Assembly (NCBI GenBank): GCA_964584325.1
Contig: CAZOZP010000042.1
Location: forward strand, 1 to 31,909
Direction of reading: 5' to 3'
Source of the DNA: CAZOZP01 sp964584325
GTDB lineage: Bacteria > Bacteroidota > Ignavibacteria > Ignavibacteriales > Melioribacteraceae
DNA: 31,909 bases
Shown here: in pieces, positions 25,587 through 31,909 of the stretch
How positions within the stretch are numbered: position 1 is the stretch's first letter
How the letters are laid out: the number at the start of each line of letters is the position of its first letter
Position numbers and translations under genes: made by a program
The notes under the pieces: model-generated
The model's database searches: none
Seen by the model: only the letters and a program-made list of their open reading frames with translations
What the model was told of the DNA's origin: nothing

Positions 25587-27863
25587 ATGAAAAATCTATT
25601 ACTTCTTTTTGCGATCATCTCTGCATTTCCAATGCTATTCTATGCCCAGGTCGAAGATCAATGGATTCAGGATATCTGGTTATCAAGAACCGGGATGCCG
25701 AATGATGTCATCTATGCTTTTGCTTTAGACAGCACAGATAACTGCTGGATAGGATCTGACGGTGGTCTAACCAAGTATAATACAATTGAGAGAAGCTGGA
25801 AAGTCTTCAATACAGCCAATTCCGGTTTATCAAAAAATACCGTAAGAGGCATTGTTATCGACTCTGAAAATACCAAGTGGATTGTAACCGTTGGTGTCAA
25901 TATAATTAAGTACGATGCTGCCGGCGTTTGGACAGTTTACACAAATTCTCAAATTCCAAATAATGAAAATGTGAATTTCCTTGAACAAGATGCGGTTGGA
26001 AACTTGTGGATAGGTACCGCTAATTCAGGTTTAGTCAGATTCGAACAAAGCGGCCAATTCACAATTTATAATACAACATCGTCACCACAATTTCCTGTTA
26101 ATAACATCCGATCTTTAGCTATCGATAGGCAGAGCAACTTGTGGATTGGCACATATGGAGCCGGAATATTAAAAATGAATCCTGCCTTCGAAGTTGAAGA
26201 CACTTTTTCTGTTACAACCAACCCAACTATTAAATCTAATAATATTAAAGCTTTAACCATCGATTATTCAAATGTGGCACAATCATACTTATGGATTGGA
26301 ACATCTGACACAGGTCTGGTAAGATATGATTTTAAGGATGGGTGGACCAGGTTTGACGAAATAACTTACATAAAAAACCGCAAAATCAATGATATTAACT
26401 GCATTACTGTTGATGATTCCACAGGTTCCTTATGGGTTGGAACTGCGGGATTGAAAGCTGAACTTTTTGATGGAGAAGAATTTGTTAAACTTCCTACCGA
26501 CTATAAATTTCCAAGTAATTATGTCGGAAGAATATCTGTTGATAACAGAACAAAGCAAGGAATTGTATGGTTTGGAACTGATAAAGGGTTAGCGAAACAT
26601 TACTTTAATGCAAATAAAAACGTTTTGCTAACTGATACATATAACGTCGATAATTCGAATATTGCTACTGACGAGAACCCTCTAACTATAGTCCCCGATA
26701 AATTTAGAAATTGCATGTGGATAGGTACCAATGGCGGTGGTTTGGTTAAATATCATCTTTATGATTCAAGTTGGACATATTATAACAAAACCTTTTCTCT
26801 GATACCAAGTGATATTGTAAAAAAAGTTGTTCTCGATAACGATAATATAATTTGGATTGCAACTTCAGCAGGTTTAGTACGCTTTGATGGAGAAACATTT
26901 GATAATGCTTTAAACTGGAGAATATATAATTCTTCAAATTCCTCTTTAATAAGTAACACTATTAATGACGTAAAAATTGATAAATCAAACAATAAGTGGA
27001 TTGCAACCAATGGCGGTCTGTCAAAATTTGACGATATGTATTTTACAAATTACACTATAGCAAATTCTTCAATACCAAGTGCAACTGTCTATTGCCTTAA
27101 ATTCGACAATCTTGAAAACATTTGGTTAGGTACTTTAAGCGGAGCAGCAAAATTCAATGGTGAAGACTCCTGGGAAATTTATACAACAACTAATTCAAAT
27201 ATTGTCGGGAATAAAATCTCTTCAATTGAACTTGATGGCAATAATAATCTTTGGATTGCTACTCCTGATAAAGGTCTCTCCAAATTCGACGGTACAACCT
27301 GGACAAAATTTAATGCTGCCAATTCACTATTACCAAGCAATAAATTGAATTTCATCTACAATCATAATGATAATTTATGGATTGGAACCTCTGACAGCGG
27401 ACTTGTAAGATTTGTCGAAGCTCCTTATTGGTGGTCAAAATATAAAACATCAAACTCACAACTCGCAAATAACAATGTACTAAGTTTTTATGTAGATTCG
27501 GAATCAAACGAAAAATGGATTGGAACATCCGGTGCAAGAATTCAGATATTCAAGGAAAGTATTGTATCAACAGAAGACATTTACACCGATATCACTCCTG
27601 ATGGTTTTTCACTTTCTCAGAATTTCCCGAATCCGTTCAATCCTACAACAACAATAAAATATTCAATTCCAAAAGATAACCATGTGAAATTGTCAGTTTT
27701 CAATATTCTTGGTCAGCAAGTAGCTGAACTTGTTAATACTGATCAAATTCGTGGCACATACAATGTTAAATTCGACTCCAAGTCACTTTCTTCCGGAGTT
27801 TATTTCTATATTCTTAATGCCGGTGAGTTTACTTCTGTAAAGCGAATGCTGCTTTTAAAATAA
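25587..27863 (+). CDS. Secreted two-propeller protein with type IX sorting domain
   Basis: 758 residues. A signal peptide (1-20, ending FYAQ) is followed by 14 repeats of about 40-48 residues, each with a W-[IVLF]-[GAV]-T/S core and a GLxRF/GLSKF-like strand (from CWIGSDGGL near 53 to KWIGTSGARI near 648). Fourteen is the number expected for two seven-bladed propellers, as in the periplasmic sensors of hybrid two-component systems, but no membrane segment or kinase follows. Instead the C-terminal 85 residues (674-758) are a type IX sorting domain: NFPNPFNPTTTIKYSIP, LGQQVAELV, SGVYFYIL and a basic end. The protein should be exported by T9SS and anchored or released at the cell surface. GAGG precedes the ATG. 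It is a single-gene unit closed by a strong terminator. Confidence 0.9.
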   Translation: MKNLLLLFAIISAFPMLFYAQVEDQWIQDIWLSRTGMPNDVIYAFALDSTDNCWIGSDGGLTKYNTIERSWKVFNTANSGLSKNTVRGIVIDSENTKWIVTVGVNIIKYDAAGVWTVYTNSQIPNNENVNFLEQDAVGNLWIGTANSGLVRFEQSGQFTIYNTTSSPQFPVNNIRSLAIDRQSNLWIGTYGAGILKMNPAFEVEDTFSVTTNPTIKSNNIKALTIDYSNVAQSYLWIGTSDTGLVRYDFKDGWTRFDEITYIKNRKINDINCITVDDSTGSLWVGTAGLKAELFDGEEFVKLPTDYKFPSNYVGRISVDNRTKQGIVWFGTDKGLAKHYFNANKNVLLTDTYNVDNSNIATDENPLTIVPDKFRNCMWIGTNGGGLVKYHLYDSSWTYYNKTFSLIPSDIVKKVVLDNDNIIWIATSAGLVRFDGETFDNALNWRIYNSSNSSLISNTINDVKIDKSNNKWIATNGGLSKFDDMYFTNYTIANSSIPSATVYCLKFDNLENIWLGTLSGAAKFNGEDSWEIYTTTNSNIVGNKISSIELDGNNNLWIATPDKGLSKFDGTTWTKFNAANSLLPSNKLNFIYNHNDNLWIGTSDSGLVRFVEAPYWWSKYKTSNSQLANNNVLSFYVDSESNEKWIGTSGARIQIFKESIVSTEDIYTDITPDGFSLSQNFPNPFNPTTTIKYSIPKDNHVKLSVFNILGQQVAELVNTDQIRGTYNVKFDSKSLSSGVYFYILNAGEFTSVKRMLLLK

Positions 27864-27870
27864 TAGCATC

Positions 27871-27903
27871 AAAAAAGGCTGCTTTTAGCAGCCTTTTTTT
27901 TAT
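27871..27903. terminator. Bidirectional terminator between converging genes
   Basis: An A-run plus GGCTGC (27871-27882) pairs with GCAGCC plus a T-run (27888-27901) around TTTTA. The arrangement works in both directions. It lies between the propeller gene and the converging amylase-family gene, whose stop codon (27900-27902) falls inside the T-run. Confidence 0.9.
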
Positions 27904-29393
27904 TCTATTTCTGAGCTAAAGCTAAAAATATGACTCTGATAATTTTTTAGTTCAATGTAAAGACCATTCATAAATATTTCATCTGTATTTCGTATATAGT
28001 CCTTTTCCTGGAGCAAGTCAATAAGTTTCAAAGATACGCCGTAACCCTGCATATCAATTCTAAGTCTGCATTTTGAAAGACAATTCTCATAATTAACTAC
28101 AACCAGTCTTCGTTCAGTGCCAAGTTTCCATTCCCATGCAAGTATATTTTTGTAAGTTTCATCACCTTCCCATACAGAGAAAGGTTCAAGAAGAAACCAT
28201 TCCCCCGCTTTAAATACATCATCTTTTATTATATATAGCAACTTGTCATAAAAATTATGAATATTTTCATCAAGAGTTCCTATTGGTTCGCGGCCAAGCT
28301 GAACCGGCAGACGGATTTTCTTTCCGTCAAACTGTCCGTCATGATAAAAATGCATCCCTTGCAATGTACTCATAATTACTGCCGCCGGAAATGCTTTTTC
28401 TCTACCAAGAGCAGTAACAGCTCTGTCTTCGTCGTGATTCTCTATGAATCTTACTGAACGTCTCTGGAATTCCTCTTTTGCCTGAAGGTGTTCACGTATT
28501 GAAGAAACACTTCCGCTTTTTAGTCGGTCCGTCAGCCTTTTATCATAAGTGTAGTCAAATCCTATCTGCTGAAGATCCCACTCCAAATCCCAATATGTCT
28601 CAGCCAGAAAAATAAAATCCGGCTTTATGGATTTTACTCTTTCTATGGATTTCTTCCAGAATTCTTCATCGGGTTTATAATATCCTAATCTGCCAAGAAC
28701 TCCACCCCAAGTATTTTGAAATACATTGCTAAGAGTAAGCATTGCCATATCACATCTTACTCCGTCGCATAATCTTGACAGCTTTTCAAGAATGCCAATC
28801 ATAAAATTTACTGAATACGGATTAAAATAATTTACCTGAACTGTATCCTGCCAGGCAGGGAAAAATGGATCGCGCCCGTGTGCAAAATATTTGGTTTCAT
28901 CGAATGACGAAGGGAAATATGTATATGGATCGTTGTAATAATTTTCAGCTCCTGCTTCAAGAAAAAGATCGGGATTATCCCTTAGAAGACTGCTGTGTAC
29001 ACTGAAATGATTTGAAATAAAGTCAAGCACCAATTTGATGCCTCTGCTGTTCAATTTTTTGCGAAATAGCTCTACATCTTCAAATGAACCGATATCCGGA
29101 TTGATTTCATAATTATCAATTGAATAGGGCGACCCGATTATGTCATCTTCGCTCCAATTTTTCAGCGCCCTTCTGTAGTTGTATATCAGCCCTTCCTCAA
29201 AACAATATTCGTTTATTGTTGTCGGACAGTTTTTCCAAATTCCCATCAACCACAAACAATCAATTCCCTTTTCTTCAAGCCAATCAAAAAAATTCTCAGG
29301 AACGTCAGCTAATCCGGCTCTATTTTCCTGTGTGTCATATCTTCTAAGCCATACTCGAGTATTAATCTCATAAAGATTTGGATTATTAACCAA
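27900..29393 (-). CDS. GH13 alpha-amylase-family glycosidase, cytoplasmic
   Basis: 497 residues, no signal peptide. The (beta/alpha)8 barrel regions of GH13 are present: LDFISNH (region I, Asp124 and His129), GVRCDMAM with nucleophile Asp215, FLAETYWD with acid/base Glu265, and ENHDEDR with Asp321. The protein acts on alpha-glucan or related oligosaccharides; hydrolase and transferase specificity cannot be told apart here. The N-terminus YEINTRVWLR is typical of a GH13 subgroup annotated as alpha-amylase in FCB bacteria. The start is a TTG (29391-29393) with GGAG seven bases upstream, 12 bases after the dnaG stop, so it is co-transcribed with dnaG. Confidence 0.92.
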   Translation of the reverse strand: MVNNPNLYEINTRVWLRRYDTQENRAGLADVPENFFDWLEEKGIDCLWLMGIWKNCPTTINEYCFEEGLIYNYRRALKNWSEDDIIGSPYSIDNYEINPDIGSFEDVELFRKKLNSRGIKLVLDFISNHFSVHSSLLRDNPDLFLEAGAENYYNDPYTYFPSSFDETKYFAHGRDPFFPAWQDTVQVNYFNPYSVNFMIGILEKLSRLCDGVRCDMAMLTLSNVFQNTWGGVLGRLGYYKPDEEFWKKSIERVKSIKPDFIFLAETYWDLEWDLQQIGFDYTYDKRLTDRLKSGSVSSIREHLQAKEEFQRRSVRFIENHDEDRAVTALGREKAFPAAVIMSTLQGMHFYHDGQFDGKKIRLPVQLGREPIGTLDENIHNFYDKLLYIIKDDVFKAGEWFLLEPFSVWEGDETYKNILAWEWKLGTERRLVVVNYENCLSKCRLRIDMQGYGVSLKLIDLLQEKDYIRNTDEIFMNGLYIELKNYQSHIFSFSSEIE

Positions 29394-29405
29394 TTCAGAC
29401 TCCGG

Positions 29406-31247
29406 TTATTTTGAGTATTTTTCTGCTGAAATCCGTTTTTTATCAGCATTTAACTCATTGTTAAAAGCAATTAGTTCAATTATATCAGTTTCATTGGTCA
29501 GATTTTCAATTTTACTGTTATTCTTTTTTATGATATTGTCAATTTTGGAAATTTTATGCTTTTTTACAACATCAAAAGCATATTTATTTAAATTATCTTT
29601 TTCAGAATCACCTTCTTCTCTTGATTCCCACCTCTTACTTAGAGTTTCTTTTTCAACAGCCAGCTTCATTACAATATTTTTCAACTGTTCATCTGTAATT
29701 TTTTCTATTAGATGTGATGCTGATATTTTGTCACGTTTGTATTCTGCAAGTACAATTTCAGCAATCTCCCTGTATTTTTCATTTTCAAGACTCTCAACCG
29801 GAATATTATCGAATATCATTCCCAATACTATTTCGTCACCCGAAAATAAAAGTGAAACTATATCTTTCTCCCATAGTCCGCCTTTTTTGCCAGCCTCTCC
29901 GGTTTGATTCCCCCGAACTGTTTTCTGAACCTGCTTTGTTGCTGTCTCTTCAGTTTTATTCAAAAACTTGCCAAGCTCAGATTCAATAAGTTTTTCTCTT
30001 AAATTAAACTTTGAACTTATACTCTTTATTATCAGATTTCTTTTCAATTCATCCTTAATAAGAGCTGCATTTTTTACAATCTCGCGAATTGCTTCAGCCT
30101 GAGAAGCCGGTTCTTTGAGTAATCCTTTCTTTTCATACCTCCCTAAAGAGTATTCAAGAAAACTAACCGAACGTGCTGCAGCTTCTTCGAATTTTTCCCG
30201 ACCGTATTTTACTATATATGAATCCGGATCTTCACCTGAAGGTAATTCCAATATTTTAACGTCAAAATCCTGTTTAAGCAGCAATTCAATACTTTTATCC
30301 GCAGCCTTCAATCCGGCCTCATCAGCATCGAACAAAACAATTATATTCTTTGTGTATCTCGAAAGGATTCCGACCTGCTCTTCAGTTAGTGCAGTTCCTG
30401 AAGATGCTACAACATTTTTTATTCCGGCCTGATGGAGAGAAATGCAGTCCATATATCCTTCAACAAGAAAAACTTTATCTTTTTTTCTGATCTCATCTTT
30501 GGAATTGAAAAGAGCATAAAGTGATTTTCTTTTGGAATATATGCTTGATTCCGGTGAATTAATATATTTTGCAACATTTTCATTCTTCTCCAATATCCTG
30601 CCGCCAAATCCTATAATTCTTCCGTTGGCGGAATATATGGGAAAAATTATTCTGTCTCTGTATTTGTCGTAGTATGAATTGTTTTCCTTTTTGTCTATCA
30701 GTCCCAACTGCCTGCATTTCTCTAAATCAAGTTTTTTTTCAATGCAGTAATTTAATAGTCCGTCCCACCCCTGCGGTGCAAATCCGACACCGAATTCCTT
30801 CTGTACCGCTTCTTTGATTCGCCGTTTTTTTAAGTACTCTCTTCCACTTTTTCCGGATTCAGATTTATTGAGTATCATACTAAAATAAAAAGCCGCTGCT
30901 TTGTTAATTTCATATAGTTCTTCCAGCTCATCAGTCTGCTGACCTTTATCTTTATTTTCTTCTACCGTTATGCCGGCATTTGTTGCGGCTTCAATTACAG
31001 CTTCGGTGAACGAAATGTTGTTGTACTGCATCAGAAAATTATAAACATTGCCTCCGGCATGGCAACCGAAACAATGGTAAATCTGTTTGTCCGGACTAAC
31101 GGTAAAGGAGGGGGTCTTTTCTGTATGAAACGGACACTGCCCGATAAAATTCTTACCGCGTTTTTTTAAACTCAGATAACCGGAAATTATATCGACTATA
31201 TCAACGCTGTTTCTGATTTCTTCAATTTTTTCTTCGGATATTCGCAT
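29406..31247 (-). CDS. dnaG: DNA primase
   Basis: 613 residues. DnaG makes the RNA primers for DNA replication. The N-terminal CHC2 zinc finger has Cys38, His41, Cys59 and Cys62 (CPFH and CFGC). The RNA polymerase domain includes RIIFPIYSANGRIIGFGGR. The TOPRIM fold has EGYMD (263-267) and FDADEAG (306-312). The C-terminal third, which should bind the replicative helicase DnaB, is poorly conserved and Lys/Glu-rich, as is normal. The start ATG at 31247 has no clear ribosome-binding site. The gene is the first of a two-gene unit with the GH13 enzyme; neither rpoD nor rpsU, frequent dnaG neighbours elsewhere, is next to it. Confidence 0.97.
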   Translation of the reverse strand: MRISEEKIEEIRNSVDIVDIISGYLSLKKRGKNFIGQCPFHTEKTPSFTVSPDKQIYHCFGCHAGGNVYNFLMQYNNISFTEAVIEAATNAGITVEENKDKGQQTDELEELYEINKAAAFYFSMILNKSESGKSGREYLKKRRIKEAVQKEFGVGFAPQGWDGLLNYCIEKKLDLEKCRQLGLIDKKENNSYYDKYRDRIIFPIYSANGRIIGFGGRILEKNENVAKYINSPESSIYSKRKSLYALFNSKDEIRKKDKVFLVEGYMDCISLHQAGIKNVVASSGTALTEEQVGILSRYTKNIIVLFDADEAGLKAADKSIELLLKQDFDVKILELPSGEDPDSYIVKYGREKFEEAAARSVSFLEYSLGRYEKKGLLKEPASQAEAIREIVKNAALIKDELKRNLIIKSISSKFNLREKLIESELGKFLNKTEETATKQVQKTVRGNQTGEAGKKGGLWEKDIVSLLFSGDEIVLGMIFDNIPVESLENEKYREIAEIVLAEYKRDKISASHLIEKITDEQLKNIVMKLAVEKETLSKRWESREEGDSEKDNLNKYAFDVVKKHKISKIDNIIKKNNSKIENLTNETDIIELIAFNNELNADKKRISAEKYSK

Positions 31248-31271
31248 TTCAACATTCTATATTCGGATTAC

Positions 31272-31279
31272 CAAATCTA
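31272..31279 (-). promoter_or_regulatory. Candidate -7 promoter element for dnaG
   Basis: On the minus strand this reads TAGATTTG, matching TAnnTTTG of Bacteroidota promoters, about 25 bases before the dnaG start codon. No clear TTTG is found about 20 bases upstream of it, so this is tentative. Confidence 0.3.
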
Positions 31280-31391
31280 AATAATTTTTCCCTTACATTC
31301 CCGCAGACATAAATTATTATCACATTGAATGGAACCTAATCGGAGATGTATCGTCCGAATGCTCGTCATTAATTATTTTTTGGAGGAAAAG

Positions 31392-31787
31392 ATGAAAGCA
31401 TCAATTATTATTCTTATCCTGTCAGTACTAATAACCGCCTCTTCTTATGCAAACAATTCAGCAGCCGCAGAAATCAAAATTCAAAAACAGATGTCTCAAA
31501 TTGAACTTAACCTATTAAACGGATTAAACTCCGAAAATGAAGGTTTGAAGTTCTCTTGCGCCTATTATCTTGGCGAATACAAATGCTCTAACGCTGTTAT
31601 TCCTCTTCTTTCAATGCTCAGAGAGAACAATGATGAATGTTCAAGAATAATGGCGGCTTTGGCACTTGCAAAAATAGGGGATCAACGAGGGTTGTACGCA
31701 CTTAAAAGAGTTTATGAAATTGAAGGTCCTACACGTCTCGGAAGGCTCTGCAATTTATTTTATCAAAATCATTATGCAAAGAAGTAG
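31392..31787 (+). CDS. Small exported HEAT-repeat-like protein
   Basis: 131 residues from the ATG at 31392, which has GGAGG a few bases upstream. The frame is open to 31329, but the upstream extension puts hydrophilic residues before the signal peptide and has no ribosome-binding site. The signal peptide (MKASIIILILSVLITASSYA) is followed by a helical domain with a HEAT-like pair: LKFSCAYYLGEYKCSNAVIP, then CSRIMAALALAKIGDQRGLY. HEAT repeats bind proteins; the partner is unknown. It is divergent from dnaG and closed by a strong terminator. Confidence 0.82.
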   Translation: MKASIIILILSVLITASSYANNSAAAEIKIQKQMSQIELNLLNGLNSENEGLKFSCAYYLGEYKCSNAVIPLLSMLRENNDECSRIMAALALAKIGDQRGLYALKRVYEIEGPTRLGRLCNLFYQNHYAKK

Positions 31788-31810
31788 CCCGATACATACT
31801 ACTCCTTAAA

Positions 31811-31846
31811 AGAAAAACCCCGATGCGGCATCATCGGGGTTTTTCT
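31811..31846. terminator. Strong Rho-independent terminator
   Basis: A perfect 15-bp stem, AGAAAAACCCCGATG (31811-31825) with CATCGGGGTTTTTCT (31832-31846), around CGGCAT. A and T runs flank the GC core on both sides, so it can act in both directions. The remaining 63 bases to the window edge contain no gene I can support, although a minus-strand gene ending near here is possible. Confidence 0.92.
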
Positions 31847-31909
31847 TGTTCATCCTTAAACCCAAATTATTCGTTAGAAAATCTTTATCACTGAATACCA
31901 TTGCAAAGA

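Noticed and set aside
29458..29907. 149-codon plus-strand frame opposite dnaG
   Set aside because: It is complementary to the Lys/Glu-rich C-terminal part of primase, which naturally gives Phe/Ser-rich antisense frames.
1..31909. tRNA, rRNA, CRISPR array, transposase, toxin-antitoxin or restriction systems
   Set aside because: I looked through every intergenic gap and the proteins; none shows a tRNA fold, regularly spaced repeats, or a hallmark protein of these systems.
31848..31909. Possible minus-strand gene entering from the right edge
   Set aside because: Short open frames exist across the last 60 bases, but none can be chosen without the sequence beyond the edge.

Overview
The window comes from an AT-rich genome of the Bacteroidota/Chlorobiota (FCB) group, most likely an Ignavibacteria-like lineage. 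This is inferred from several things seen in the sequence: a type IX secretion C-terminal sorting domain containing NFPNPFNP, a GWxTD-domain protein, a small LptE-type lipoprotein, and TAnnTTTG-type promoter elements. No 16S gene or other direct taxonomic marker is present.

Layout. (1) Positions 1-1660 are accessory: an edge-truncated, probably broken minus-strand frame made of 7-residue repeats, a possible 28-codon leader ORF, and an unrecognised all-helical 221-residue protein closed by a strong terminator. (2) 1672-6516 is a two-gene peptide-utilisation unit: an exported subtilase resembling tripeptidyl-peptidase II, an OPT-family oligopeptide transporter, and a terminator. (3) 6709-23997 is a run of 18 minus-strand genes. 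Nearly all abut or overlap; the only gap over 100 bp is the 147 bp between the SPOR gene and the sigma-54 regulator. In transcription order they are miaB, a SPOR protein, a sigma-54 activator, lptE, a family 2 glycosyltransferase, a TPR protein, an alkyladenine DNA glycosylase, a family 9 glycosyltransferase, a DUF3108 protein, a CPBP protease, a zinc-ribbon/DUF2007 protein, cdsA, rimO, a GWxTD protein, a PfkB sugar kinase, a BamA/TamA-like outer-membrane protein, a UbiA prenyltransferase and rnhB. The common theme is envelope building (LPS transport, glycosyl transfer, phospholipid precursor, outer-membrane insertion), mixed with RNA/ribosome modification and DNA repair. (4) 24099-25304 holds rpiA, a structured intergenic stretch that could encode a small RNA, and a small putative lipoprotein. 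(5) 25587-27863 is a secreted protein with 14 propeller repeats and a type IX sorting tail. It converges on (6), a dnaG primase plus GH13 alpha-amylase-family pair (27900-31247). (7) The right end holds a small exported HEAT-repeat-like protein and a 15-bp-stem terminator.

Most of the window is well-conserved housekeeping and envelope biology. The least explained parts are the left-edge heptad-repeat frame, the leader ORF and its downstream helical gene, the 24.84-25.01 kb structured intergenic segment, and the pairing of an exported TPPII-like peptidase with an OPT importer. I saw no tRNA, rRNA, CRISPR array or intact mobile element.
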